Origin: Oscillospiraceae bacterium
GTDB taxonomy: Bacteria; Bacillota; Clostridia; Oscillospirales; Ruminococcaceae
Assembly (NCBI GenBank): GCA_025757985.1
Contig: CP107210.1
Location: 372,001 to 436,000 of the forward strand
DNA length: 64,000 bases
Direction of reading: 5' to 3'
Shown here: one piece after another, positions 1 through 7,554 of the stretch
Layout: each line of letters starts with the position of its first letter
Numbering within the stretch: position 1 is the stretch's first letter
The notes under the pieces: model-generated
What the model was told of the DNA's origin: nothing
The model's database searches: none
What the model saw: only the letters and a program-made list of their open reading frames with translations
Position numbers and translations under genes: made by a program

Positions 1-441
1 CTGAGTGGCCAGATCAAGAGCCAGAGCGTAGTAGTGGTTGATGAACGGATCATGCAGATCATCGTTCTTGTAGCTGTACTCGAGAATGGGGGTCTTGAAA
101 ACCTTGCCCTCGGGCACGCCCATGCGCAGGCTGAAATGACCGGCGGCAACATTGCGGACGATGACCTCCAGAGGAACGATCTCGACCTTCTTCACGAAGG
201 TGTCGCGGTCGTTGACTTCCTCAACATAATGGGTGGGGATGCCCTCTTTTTCCAGCTTCTGCATCAGAGCGTTGGACAGCTTGTTGTTGACGATGCCCTT
301 GTCGCGGATGGTGCCCTTCTTCTCGCCGTCACCGGCGGTGGCATCGTCCTTATAGTGGACCATGACGATCTCGGGATCATTGGTGGAGAAAACCTGCTTT
401 GCCTTGCCCTCGTACAGCTGCTCTTTGACTTCGTAATTCAT
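1..441 (-). CDS. purC: PurC, SAICAR synthetase (C-terminal part beyond the window)
   Basis: Phosphoribosylaminoimidazole-succinocarboxamide synthase couples CAIR and aspartate with ATP in de novo purine synthesis. The 147 visible residues begin MNYEVKEQLYEGKAKQVF and contain the family's DDATAGDGEK, KGIVNN and VEIVPLEVIVRN blocks, which bind ATP and substrate. The ATG at 441 has an AAAAGGAGCG ribosome binding site 7-8 bases upstream. The gene follows purE by 50 bases on the same strand, so the two should be cotranscribed. The 3' end lies outside the window. Identification is from recognised sequence blocks and the purE context. Confidence 0.96.
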   Translation of the reverse strand, partial: MNYEVKEQLYEGKAKQVFSTNDPEIVMVHYKDDATAGDGEKKGTIRDKGIVNNKLSNALMQKLEKEGIPTHYVEEVNDRDTFVKKVEIVPLEVIVRNVAAGHFSLRMGVPEGKVFKTPILEYSYKNDDLHDPFINHYYALALDLATQ

Positions 442-491
442 GATAAACGCTCCTTTTAAAGATTGATGATGGATAAACAAGTGTGACGGAC

Positions 492-989
492 TTACAGCGC
501 GGCGGCCTCAGCGGCGATGGCTGCGTCCTTTTTTGCAATGGCGGCGGCGGTGTCAGCCCGGAACGCATCCAGCTTATCAGCCAGCGCGTCATCAGCCACG
601 GCGAGGATCGCCACAGCCAGATAAGCTGCATTTTTGGCACCGTTCAGCGCCACGGTCGCAACGGGGAACCCGCTGGGCATCTGCACGGTGGCCAGCAGGG
701 CATCCAGACCGTCCATGGCACCGCCCTTCATCGGGATGCCCACAACGGGCAGCGTGGTGTTGGCGGCAAAGGCCCCGGCCAGATGGGCAGCCATACCGGC
801 TGCGCACAGGATGACGCCGTACCCGTTGGCGCGGGCCGACTTCGCAAAGGCGGCGGCAGCCTCCGGCGTGCGGTGGGCGGAAAGAATATGGGCCTCATAC
901 GGCACGCCGAATTCCTTCAGTACCGTGCAGGCGGACTTGACTACCGGCCAATCACTGTCAGAGCCCATGATGATCGCAACTTTTTTCAT
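492..989 (-). CDS. purE: PurE, N5-carboxyaminoimidazole ribonucleotide mutase
   Basis: Class I PurE moves the carboxylate of N5-CAIR to give CAIR, the substrate of PurC encoded just downstream. At 165 aa it has the usual length, with the N-terminal GSDSDWPVV loop, the SAHRTPE motif near residues 41-47 and GMAAHLAG near 66-73 that form the active site. The C-terminus is unusually Ala-rich (AIAKKDAAIAAEAAAL). GGGAGG lies 12 bases before the ATG. The leader carries a short ORF and a stable hairpin that could attenuate purE (separate entries). Confidence 0.97.
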   Translation of the reverse strand: MKKVAIIMGSDSDWPVVKSACTVLKEFGVPYEAHILSAHRTPEAAAAFAKSARANGYGVILCAAGMAAHLAGAFAANTTLPVVGIPMKGGAMDGLDALLATVQMPSGFPVATVALNGAKNAAYLAVAILAVADDALADKLDAFRADTAAAIAKKDAAIAAEAAAL

Positions 990-1010
990 GCGGTTAATAA
1001 CCTCCCTTAC

Positions 1011-1051
1011 AAAGCAAAACAGCGCAGTGGCCTGTCAGGGTACACTGCGCT
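1011..1051 (-). terminator. Hairpin with U-rich tail before purE (possible attenuator)
   Basis: A perfect 9-bp inverted repeat, AGCGCAGTG at 1021-1029 with CACTGCGCT at 1043-1051 and a 13-base loop, is followed on the minus strand by GTTTTGCTTTG. This resembles a rho-independent terminator 22 bases upstream of purE and just after the stop codon of a 23-codon ORF, so it either ends the short transcript or attenuates purE. Confidence 0.6.
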
Positions 1052-1055
1052 GCGG

Positions 1056-1127
1056 TCATAATGTGAAAAGGGTATGATGGTACAGAACGCCCGCGCCAAA
1101 ACCAAGCTGCTGCATTGCAATTGCCAC
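1056..1127 (-). CDS. 23-aa leader or small hydrophobic peptide upstream of purE
   Basis: A GTG start is preceded at good spacing by AAAGGAGGA (about 1133-1141) and opens 23 codons, beginning MAIAMQQLGFGAG and ending YHHTLFTL. It follows a promoter-like sequence by only about 18 bases and is followed at once by the purE hairpin. Strong ribosome binding site, compact leader and adjacent hairpin suggest translation, perhaps as an attenuation peptide. I do not recognise the peptide, it has no run of adenine- or glycine-related codons, and it could be chance. Confidence 0.4.
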   Translation of the reverse strand: MAIAMQQLGFGAGVLYHHTLFTL

Positions 1128-1151
1128 GGAAGATCCTCCTTTATATAAAGT

Positions 1152-1180
1152 AAGATATTGTCCTGTGCTTTAAGTGTAAA
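1152..1180 (-). promoter_or_regulatory. Sigma-A-like promoter for the purE leader
   Basis: On the minus strand TTTACA (1175-1180) is followed after 17 bases by TATCTT (1152-1157). Transcription would begin near 1145, just before the AAAGGAGGA of the small ORF. The stretch from 1181 to about 1402 holds no gene or signal that I can support. Confidence 0.5.
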
Positions 1181-1402
1181 CTCTGGGAAAAGAAAATGCA
1201 AGCACCCCGCGGACATTTCAGCCAAACTACCACCCGGCCGGGTTTTAAACGGTACTTTTTGTCGTTTTTGATGGGTTCTTTAGGGCAAATGTCATACTTT
1301 GTATAATACCGCGAAATCCTGTCCGCTGCTACGCCGGAAGCTATGCGGCAGAACCTGCTGAATAAGTTTCCTGTAATATTCGGCACAAATTTCGTCTGCG
1401 TC

Positions 1403-1445
1403 AAAAAAGCTGCGCAGGCAGGTGTTTTCCTGTCTGTGCAGCTTT
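1403..1445 (-). terminator. Rho-independent terminator of spo0A
   Basis: The arms AAAGCTG...CAGG (1429-1445) and CCTG...CAGCTTTTTT (1403-1422) pair around a 6-base loop, and the minus-strand product ends in a run of Ts. It lies 18 bases past the spo0A stop codon. Confidence 0.85.
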
Positions 1446-1462
1446 GGTAAAGATTGCGCCCA

Positions 1463-2221
1463 TTATGCGTGGCGCTTTTTATCCAGACGGATCTTGTCCG
1501 AGATCATGGCAATAAATTCTGAGTTCGTGGGCTTGCCGCGGAGATTGTGGATCGTATAGCCGAAGTAGCTGTTCAGCGTGTCTACATCACCGCGATCCCA
1601 TGCTACCTCAATGGCGTGGCGGATGGCACGCTCCACGCGGCTGGCGGTGGTCATGTTGCGCTTGGCAATCTCCGGATAAAGGCGTTTTGTGACGGCATTG
1701 ATGTAGCCGTGGTCCGCGATGGTCAGCAGGATGGCATCGCGCAGGAACTGATAGCCCTTGATGTGGGCCGGCACACCGATCTGGTGCAGAATCTCGGTGA
1801 CCGTCAGCTCGTCACTGTCGAGCGAGGTAAGCTGCGGGCGGGCTGTGTTGCCTGCCGCCTTCAGCACACGGCTGACCAGCACGGTCTCGTCAAACGGCTT
1901 GACGAAGAAGAACGAAAATCCGCTGTCCAGCAGCTCCTGCTCGATCTCCTCGCTCTGGAAGGCCCCGGTAACGAAGAAGGTCGTGCGGGTGCTGCTGGTG
2001 TTCTGAGCCTCGTAGCGCTGCTTGACAGTGATGGCGTCCAAGTCCGGCATAAAGGCATCCAGCAGCACAGCCTGCGGATGGATCGTCAGCAGGGTCTCCA
2101 GCGCTTTGGCACCGTTCTTTTCGCAGATGGTCACTGAGACGCCCTTTTCCTCCAGAACATGGCGGCAAAGTGCAGACACCTGCGGGTCCGTGTCGGTCAT
2201 TACAAATTTGATCTTTTCCAT
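1463..2221 (-). CDS. spo0A: Spo0A, sporulation master response regulator
   Basis: Two-domain protein of 252 aa. The receiver (about 1-125) has phosphoacceptor Asp55 (LLDAFMP), Thr85 (FFVTG) and Lys108 (FVKPF). The C-terminal Spo0A DNA-binding domain contains HIKGYQFLRDAI, KRLYPEIAK and TASRVERAIRHAIEVAW. Compared with Bacillus Spo0A, the acidic pair D10-D11 reads D10-T11 (TDTDP), so one Mg-pocket aspartate is replaced. The ATG at 2221 is chosen because GGAGG lies 10 bases upstream; GTG at 2227 sits only 4 bases from it. It follows spoIVB, the usual clostridial order, behind its own promoter with 0A boxes. Confidence 0.97.
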   Translation of the reverse strand: MEKIKFVMTDTDPQVSALCRHVLEEKGVSVTICEKNGAKALETLLTIHPQAVLLDAFMPDLDAITVKQRYEAQNTSSTRTTFFVTGAFQSEEIEQELLDSGFSFFFVKPFDETVLVSRVLKAAGNTARPQLTSLDSDELTVTEILHQIGVPAHIKGYQFLRDAILLTIADHGYINAVTKRLYPEIAKRNMTTASRVERAIRHAIEVAWDRGDVDTLNSYFGYTIHNLRGKPTNSEFIAMISDKIRLDKKRHA

Positions 2222-2304
2222 CGTCACATATCCTCCATACTTTCTGAGTTGCGCGTTGTCCGCGCATCGATCCCGTTTTGATGGGCTCCTCGTTTACAAT
2301 GGAA

Positions 2305-2381
2305 ATTTTACCATAAATTACCAGCTTTCGCAAGTGGTTCGACACGACTTTTCTCTTATTTAAGCAAACTTTCGTTCGACA
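2305..2381 (-). promoter_or_regulatory. spo0A promoter with two 0A boxes
   Basis: On the minus strand two exact TGTCGAA 0A boxes lie at 2375-2381 and 2338-2344. The second is four bases upstream of a -35-like TTGCGA (2328-2333), which is 17 bases from a TAAAAT -10 (2305-2310). TGTCGAA is the established Spo0A-binding core, so autoregulation of spo0A is likely. The rest of the 281-base gap is AT-rich. Confidence 0.75.
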
Positions 2382-2508
2382 GCTTTCTCTCTTTTTCGCC
2401 GTATTTCGGCACAGATTTACACAATCCTGCTCAATTTTACGCTTTTTGCACGCTTCCGGCTGCAGGGCGCGGCGGTCAGGCCTTTTTCTGCTTTTCCCGG
2501 CGGTGAAG

Positions 2509-3711
2509 TCAGGCGGCAGCGTCTGCCTTTTCCAGCATCGTTGCCGCAAAGATCGCATACCCCTTCGCAGGGTCGTTTACCAGCACATGGGTCAGCACTG
2601 CGGCAAGGCGGCCGTTCTGCACAATCGGTGAGCCGCTCATTCCCTGTACGATACCGCCCGTCTTTTCAAGCAGCGTCTGATCGGTCACGCGGATCAGCAG
2701 ATTGCGGTTTGGGTCTGTTCCTGTCATGGTCATCCGCTCAATGCGCACTGCATAGGCTTTGGCGGCCGTTCCCTCCACGGTAGCCCAAAGCTCGGCGGGG
2801 CCTGTGGTGACCTCCTGCAGGTTGGCAACCTCCACGCTTTGCCCCGCTGCCGGGCCGCTGTAGCTGCCGTACACCCCCGCCGCATCGTTGGCCAGCACTC
2901 TGCCGACCGGCGATGCTGCAAACTCCCCGCGCAGCTCGCCCGGGCTGCCAGCAGCGCCGCGGACACAGCCCGTGACCGTCACAGGCACGATCTCACCGGA
3001 TAGCAGTGTCAATTCCGCGCCGGTGTCGGCATCGCTGATGGAATGGCCCAGCCCGGCAAAGGTGCCGTGCAGGGGGTCGATAAAGCTGAGCGTCCCGATA
3101 CCCGCCCCCGAATCCCGCACCCAGATGCCCGCCTTGTAGCAGCCGTTCTCGTCCCGAGTCGGCGTCAGCACCGCCGTACATTGGCTTTCGCCGCGTCTGT
3201 AAAGCACAGTCAGCGGCGCACCGCCCGCCGCCTGTATGGCGCTGGTCAGATCCTCATTGCTGCGCACCGGCTGCCCGTTTGCCGAGATGATGAGATCCCC
3301 CAGCCGCAGCCCCGCCGCCTTGGCGGGATTCTCGCTGCCCAGCGCCGTGTACCGGTCAGAGAATGCCACGACCAGTGCGCCATCGGAAAACAGCTTGACC
3401 CCGAAGGGGGTACCGCACAGCTGCACCGTGCGCCGCGCCGTGGTGACTGCGCGCACCGTCTTGACAGGAACCACCCCGAACAGTGCCAGCGTAACATTGC
3501 TGCTTGTGTCGGGCGCGGTGCTGTCCGCAGGCACAGCGCCCTGCTTGTTGCGGGCAGAAAGGTACGGCAGCGAAGCGATGCGCAGCTCTGCTGCCGGTTC
3601 ATCGGTATAAAGTGTATCCGGCAAAGCCGCTGCCAGCCCGGCAATGACTGCCGTTCCCAGCAGTGCCAGCAGCGCAGCCGCTGCCGCCGCCAACCGCCAT
3701 TTTCTTTGCAT
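2509..3711 (-). CDS. spoIVB: SpoIVB, sporulation signalling serine protease
   Basis: SpoIVB is made in the forespore and cleaves SpoIVFA to start pro-sigma-K processing. The protein has an N-terminal membrane segment (about 8-32), a PDZ domain (about 100-180, GLRLGDLIISANGQPV) and the SpoIVB peptidase domain, with catalytic His in GLGHSI (about 223) and Ser in GMSGSPI (about 359). About 400 aa is normal for the family. ATG 3711 fits the GTGAGGG ribosome binding site better than ATG 3717, which abuts it. It sits directly upstream of spo0A. Together they indicate a spore-forming lineage, though not that the strain sporulates. Confidence 0.95.
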   Translation of the reverse strand: MQRKWRLAAAAAALLALLGTAVIAGLAAALPDTLYTDEPAAELRIASLPYLSARNKQGAVPADSTAPDTSSNVTLALFGVVPVKTVRAVTTARRTVQLCGTPFGVKLFSDGALVVAFSDRYTALGSENPAKAAGLRLGDLIISANGQPVRSNEDLTSAIQAAGGAPLTVLYRRGESQCTAVLTPTRDENGCYKAGIWVRDSGAGIGTLSFIDPLHGTFAGLGHSISDADTGAELTLLSGEIVPVTVTGCVRGAAGSPGELRGEFAASPVGRVLANDAAGVYGSYSGPAAGQSVEVANLQEVTTGPAELWATVEGTAAKAYAVRIERMTMTGTDPNRNLLIRVTDQTLLEKTGGIVQGMSGSPIVQNGRLAAVLTHVLVNDPAKGYAIFAATMLEKADAAA

Positions 3712-3783
3712 CTGCATCCCTCACTTTGGGATAGCATGTGCAGCCAACAGACAGATTATGTCGGCTATTCTTCACAAGACAAC

Positions 3784-3826
3784 AAAAAAACAGCGCAGAT
3801 AAGCAATTATGCCAATCTGCGCTGTT
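3784..3826 (-). terminator. Terminator after tRNA-Leu
   Basis: AACAGCGCAGAT and ATCTGCGCTGTT pair around a 17-base loop and are followed on the minus strand by seven Ts. It lies 8 bases after the tRNA CCA end. Confidence 0.85.
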
Positions 3827-3833
3827 GTTATTA

Positions 3834-3918
3834 TGGTGCAGCCAACAGGACTTGAACCTGCACGTCTTGGACACTGGACCCTAAAACCAGCGCGTCTGCC
3901 AATTCCGCCATGGCTGCA
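3834..3918 (-). tRNA. tRNA-Leu (anticodon TAG)
   Basis: An 85-base class II tRNA with acceptor arms TGCAGCC and GGCTGCA, an encoded CCA, the GGTTCAAGTCC T-arm and a long variable arm. The anticodon loop TTTAGGG gives TAG. The last pair of the anticodon stem is a T-T mismatch. Confidence 0.93.
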
Positions 3919-3962
3919 CAGCAGTATTAGTGTAGCAACTTTGGCGTGTTTTGTCAATGGTC

Positions 3963-4703
3963 TTATTCCGCCGTATCGGCCGGAATGACGCCGCTTGCAT
4001 CGGCGCTGACAGGGTCGGCATAAACGGCATAGCGCTGGGTCGTGTGGGTCAGGATACCGAAGGGATAGCAGGTGTACAGGATGACGCTGGGCTCGGTTGC
4101 CCCCAGACGCACCTTGTCAATGTCGGTTTCCAGAATGACCTGCATGTCGGTCACCTGATAGGTGAAATCACCCCAGTCGGTTTCCAGATGGATTATTGCC
4201 CCAAGCTGAACTGAACCGAGGTCTGAGAAGTAGGTACCGGTATGCGCACCGATCAGAACGGTGCCGTTCTCGCCGGGCAGCACGCAGTCACTCTCTGCGC
4301 GGCAGCCGGCGCCCCGGCTGAACTGGCTCTCGCTGTCGCCCCAGTAGAGCGCACAGTCCACCTTGGTGCCCTCGACCCAGATGCGGCCCAATTTGTCCCC
4401 GTAAGCAACTGTGTCATGCGCGGCCTGCGCGGCATCGACCTGCTCCTGCCGCTTTGCGGCGGCTGCCTCCGCTGCCAGACGCTCCACCTCTGCGGCGCTT
4501 GCGGCCTCGCTGGCAGCGCGGGCTGCCTCCTCCTCGGCTGCTTTTGCGGCAGCCTCACTGGCTGCTGCCTGACTGGCCGCAGCGGCAGCTGCCTCGGCCT
4601 CCCTCTGCCGGTTCTTGGAGAGAACCAGCGCCGCACCGATGCCGATGCAGACCGCCAGCGCCAGCGCGCAGAGGGCAAGACATCTCGTCAGCCGGGGGTT
4701 CAT
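3963..4703 (-). CDS. Sortase with an Ala/Glu-rich stalk
   Basis: Cysteine transpeptidase that would attach a sorting-signal protein to the cell surface. Residues about 9-29 form a single N-terminal membrane anchor. About 33-95 is an Ala/Glu/Arg-rich, probably coiled-coil stalk. The sortase domain then has catalytic His in IGAHTGTYF, Cys in LYTCYPFG and Arg in QRYAVYA, nearest class D by the eye. ATG overlaps the fumarase beta stop, so it is translated with the malate/fumarate operon, an odd partner. No LPXTG-type substrate or pilin is encoded in the window. Activity is well supported; class and substrate are not. Confidence 0.88.
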   Translation of the reverse strand: MNPRLTRCLALCALALAVCIGIGAALVLSKNRQREAEAAAAAASQAAASEAAAKAAEEEAARAASEAASAAEVERLAAEAAAAKRQEQVDAAQAAHDTVAYGDKLGRIWVEGTKVDCALYWGDSESQFSRGAGCRAESDCVLPGENGTVLIGAHTGTYFSDLGSVQLGAIIHLETDWGDFTYQVTDMQVILETDIDKVRLGATEPSVILYTCYPFGILTHTTQRYAVYADPVSADASGVIPADTAE

Positions 4704-5266
4704 GTGCGGCTCTCCCGAGCGGCAAGGTAGGCGGCAGGGCCGCTCTGGTAGAGATCGCCGCCGTGGGCGTCCAGCAGAACGGTCAGCGGGAAATCCCGGA
4801 CGACCAGCCTGCGCACAGCCTCGCAGCCCAGATCAGGCCATGCGATCACCTCGCAGCTCTGGACGCTGTTGGCCATAAGGGCACCGGCCCCGCCGATGGC
4901 CGCCAGATAGACTGCGCCGTTCTGCACGACTGACTGCTTGACGGCCTCGCTGCGCTTGCCTTTGCCAATCATACAGGCAAGGCCAAGATCGAGCAGCCGC
5001 GGGGTGTAGGCATCCATCCGGCCTGAGGTCGTTGGCCCGGCGGCACCAATGGCACAGCCCGGGCGCTCCGGCGTGGGGCCGACATAGTAGATTGCTGCGC
5101 CCTCGATGGGGAACGGCAGCGGCTTGCCCTGATCGAGCAGCTCCATCATGCGGGCATGGGCGGCATCGCGGGCGGTGTAGACCACCCCGGACAGCAGCAC
5201 GGTATCTCCGGCCTGCAGCGGGGCCAGATCCGCCTTGGAAAGCGGTGTTTGTAAAATATATTGCAT
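4700..5266 (-). CDS. Fumarate hydratase beta subunit (class I, Fe-S)
   Basis: C-terminal domain protein of the two-subunit, oxygen-sensitive class I fumarase, interconverting fumarate and malate in the cytoplasm. The 188 aa include the family blocks YVGPTPERPG, GPTTSGRMDAYTP and IGKGKRSEAV, which contribute substrate-binding residues. It pairs with the alpha subunit at 5488-6333, from which it is separated by a small unknown gene. Its ATG shares a base with that gene's TGA and has AGGAGGG upstream, indicating coupled translation. The same fold occurs in L-tartrate dehydratase beta, but the malic enzyme neighbour favours fumarase. Confidence 0.93.
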   Translation of the reverse strand: MQYILQTPLSKADLAPLQAGDTVLLSGVVYTARDAAHARMMELLDQGKPLPFPIEGAAIYYVGPTPERPGCAIGAAGPTTSGRMDAYTPRLLDLGLACMIGKGKRSEAVKQSVVQNGAVYLAAIGGAGALMANSVQSCEVIAWPDLGCEAVRRLVVRDFPLTVLLDAHGGDLYQSGPAAYLAARESRT

Positions 5267-5484
5267 CAGCGGCCCTCCTGTTCCCGCGCGCGGCGGCGCA
5301 GCTCCTTATATTCCTCATGGTGGCGGTTGACAAATTCCAGCTCTGCCATCGTAATGTCGAGCTGCTCGGCGCGTTTGCCGTCCTCATCCAGCGGGATGTC
5401 TATGCGGGAGGCTTTTCTTTCCTGCGCAGGTTGTGCCTTTTCCTCCGTTTCGTCCAGCGGAATATCAATGGTCGGTTTCGGCAT
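5266..5484 (-). CDS. Unknown 72-aa charged protein between the fumarase subunits
   Basis: I do not recognise this protein. It is acidic/basic and probably soluble, with an internal repeat: TIDIPLDE at residues 5-12 and RIDIPLDE at 27-34, then a helix-prone, Arg/Glu-rich C-terminus (ELEFVNRHHEEYKELRRR). GGAGG stands 8 bases before the ATG, and it sits 3 bases after the alpha subunit stop and overlaps the beta subunit start. That packing argues for a real gene, perhaps one that helps assemble or anchor the enzyme, but its function is unknown. Confidence 0.8.
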   Translation of the reverse strand: MPKPTIDIPLDETEEKAQPAQERKASRIDIPLDEDGKRAEQLDITMAELEFVNRHHEEYKELRRRAREQEGR

Positions 5485-5487
5485 CGG

Positions 5488-6333
5488 TTACACCTCCCGG
5501 CTGGCGCGGCGGGTCACATGGCAGCTGATGTTGACTGCGACCGGCAGGCAGGCCACATGGGTGGGCTTTTGCTCAATGGCAACGCCCAGACAGGTCGTGG
5601 CACCGCCAAAGCCCTGCGGGCCGAAGCCGGTCGCGTTGATGGCGTCCAGCAACTCTTTTTCCAGCGCAGCGTAATACGGGTTGGTGTTCGGCTTGTCCAG
5701 CGGGCGCAGCAGCGCCTTTTTGGCAAGGGCTGCGCAATGGTCAAAGCTGCCGCCGATGCCGATGCCCAGCACAATGGGCGGGCAGGGGTTGGCCCCTGCC
5801 TGCTCCACCGTATCCAGCACAAATTTTTTCACGCCCTCCACGCCGTCGGCAGGCTTGAGCATGGCAAGACGGCTCATGTTCTCACTGCCGGCGCCCTTGG
5901 GGGCAACGGTGATCCTGCAGCCGCTGCCGGGGACGAGATGCACGGTCAGGAACGCCGGCGTATTATCCCCTGTGTTGACGCGCTGCAGCGGGTCCGCTGT
6001 GATGGACTTGCGCAGAAATGCCTTTTCATAGCCGCGGCGCACGCCCTCGTTGACGGCCTCCGTCAGATCGCCGCTGATGTGGGCGTCCTGCCCCAGCTCG
6101 ATAAAGACACAGGCCATGCCGGTGTCCTGACAGATGGGCAGTTCCTTATCGGCTGCCACGACCAGATTTTGCTGCAGCAGACCGAGTGTCTCGCGGGCGA
6201 GCGGCCACGGCTCGGCAGCCTCAGCCTGATCGAGCGCCGCCTTCACATCGGAGGGCAGCTTTGTATTTGCTTCGATGCAGAGCGCCTCCACCGCATCGGT
6301 GATGGCAGCAGCAGAAATTTCACGGATGCTCAT
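5488..6333 (-). CDS. Fumarate hydratase alpha subunit (class I, Fe-S)
   Basis: Catalytic N-terminal domain protein of class I fumarase. Three cysteines in ICQDTGM, NPCPP and TTCLG fit the ligands of the [4Fe-4S] cluster that activates the substrate. GIGIGGSFD and the full 281-aa length match the family. It begins in an ATGA overlap with the malic enzyme stop and leads to the small unknown gene and the beta subunit. The operon would link pyruvate, malate and fumarate without a complete TCA cycle. L-tartrate dehydratase alpha is the alternative but fits the neighbours less well. Confidence 0.94.
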   Translation of the reverse strand: MSIREISAAAITDAVEALCIEANTKLPSDVKAALDQAEAAEPWPLARETLGLLQQNLVVAADKELPICQDTGMACVFIELGQDAHISGDLTEAVNEGVRRGYEKAFLRKSITADPLQRVNTGDNTPAFLTVHLVPGSGCRITVAPKGAGSENMSRLAMLKPADGVEGVKKFVLDTVEQAGANPCPPIVLGIGIGGSFDHCAALAKKALLRPLDKPNTNPYYAALEKELLDAINATGFGPQGFGGATTCLGVAIEQKPTHVACLPVAVNISCHVTRRASREV

Positions 6334-7505
6334 ACGCGCGCCACGCCGCTTTCCCGTGCAGCCTGTGCAACGGCTGCGGCTACGGCATCGGCCACACGGG
6401 GGTCGAACGCCTTAGGCAGAATGTTTTCCTCGTTCAGCTCATCGTCAGGGATGAGGCCCGCAATGGCCTTGGCGGCTGCCATCTTCATGGCGGGGTTGAT
6501 GTCCCGGGCGCGGACCGAGAGCGCACCCTTGAAGATGCCGGGGAACGCCAGCACATTGTTGACCTGATTCGGGAAGTCGGAGCGGCCGGTGCCGATGACC
6601 CGGACGCCCGCCTGTTTGGCAAGGTCAGGCATGATCTCGGGCGTGGGGTTGGCCATGGCAAAGACGATGGCATCCTTTGCCATTGTGGCGGCCAGCTCGG
6701 GGGTAAGTGCCCCCGCAATGGAGGTGCCGATAAAGATGTCAGCGCCTTTGATGGCCTCCGCCAGACCGCCGGACAGCTTTTCGGGGTTTGTTTCCTCGGC
6801 CAGCTTGCCCTTGTGACCCTCCAGCCCGGCGGGGCGGCCGGGCAGCAGGATGCCATGCTCATCGACCGCGATGATGTTTCTGGCACCCGCGACCTGCAGC
6901 ATGTGGATGATGGCTGTGCCGGCGGCGCCGGGGCCGTTCTGGACGATCTTGACATCCTCGATGCGCTTGCCGACGACCTTCAGGGCGTTGAGCACACCTG
7001 CCAGCACGATGATGGCGGTGCCGTGCTGATCGTCATGGAACACGGGAATCTCAAGGTCGCGTTCAAGCTCTGCCTCAATCTCAAAGCACTCCGGGCTGCG
7101 GATATCCTCAAGGTTGATGCCGCCGAAGGTCGGCGCAATGGCCTTGACCGCTGCGATGACCTCCTCCTTCGTCTTGGCGTTCAGGCAGATGGGGAACGCA
7201 TCGACACCACCGAACTCCTTGAACAGGACGCACTTACCCTCCATGACCGGCAGACCGGCCTCGGGGCCGATATTGCCAAGCCCCAGCACGGCAGTGCCGT
7301 TGGTGACTACGGCCACGGTGCGGCCCTTCATCGTGTAGGTGTAGACATCGTTGGGATTCGCCTTGATCTTGCGGCAGGGCTCAGCCACGCCGGGGGTGTA
7401 GGCGGTGGACAGCGCATCGCGGTCCTTACATTCGCAAAGGCTCTGTACGGCGATCTTGCCGGGGAATTTGCTGTGGAGTTCAAGCGCGGCTTTGTTATAG
7501 TCCAT
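6330..7505 (-). CDS. NAD(P)-dependent malic enzyme
   Basis: Oxidative decarboxylation of malate to pyruvate, or the reverse. The 391-aa short bacterial form shows STAYTPGVAEPC, VTNGTAVLGLG (catalytic region), GGINLEDI and FHDDQHGTA (metal and malate binding), and a Rossmann loop NGPGAAGTA in place of the more usual GAGAAG. AAGGAG precedes the ATG. It is the first gene of an operon with fumarase and the sortase. Coenzyme preference cannot be told from sequence by eye. Confidence 0.95.
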   Translation of the reverse strand: MDYNKAALELHSKFPGKIAVQSLCECKDRDALSTAYTPGVAEPCRKIKANPNDVYTYTMKGRTVAVVTNGTAVLGLGNIGPEAGLPVMEGKCVLFKEFGGVDAFPICLNAKTKEEVIAAVKAIAPTFGGINLEDIRSPECFEIEAELERDLEIPVFHDDQHGTAIIVLAGVLNALKVVGKRIEDVKIVQNGPGAAGTAIIHMLQVAGARNIIAVDEHGILLPGRPAGLEGHKGKLAEETNPEKLSGGLAEAIKGADIFIGTSIAGALTPELAATMAKDAIVFAMANPTPEIMPDLAKQAGVRVIGTGRSDFPNQVNNVLAFPGIFKGALSVRARDINPAMKMAAAKAIAGLIPDDELNEENILPKAFDPRVADAVAAAVAQAARESGVARV

Positions 7506-7554
7506 GGGGATACCTCTCCTTACTATATAATTTTACTTTCCGTAATGGTGCTCG

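Noticed and set aside
990..1140. Purine riboswitch upstream of purE
   Set aside because: No three-way junction with the conserved TATA/loop motifs; instead a short ORF and simple hairpin.
1300..1380. Third copy of the GGAATT-ended element (ATAATACCGCGAAATCC near 1304)
   Set aside because: Only a partial match to one end and no matching second end.
1141..1404. 87-codon minus-strand frame between purE and spo0A
   Set aside because: No ribosome binding site, no recognisable protein, and the purE leader promoter lies inside it.
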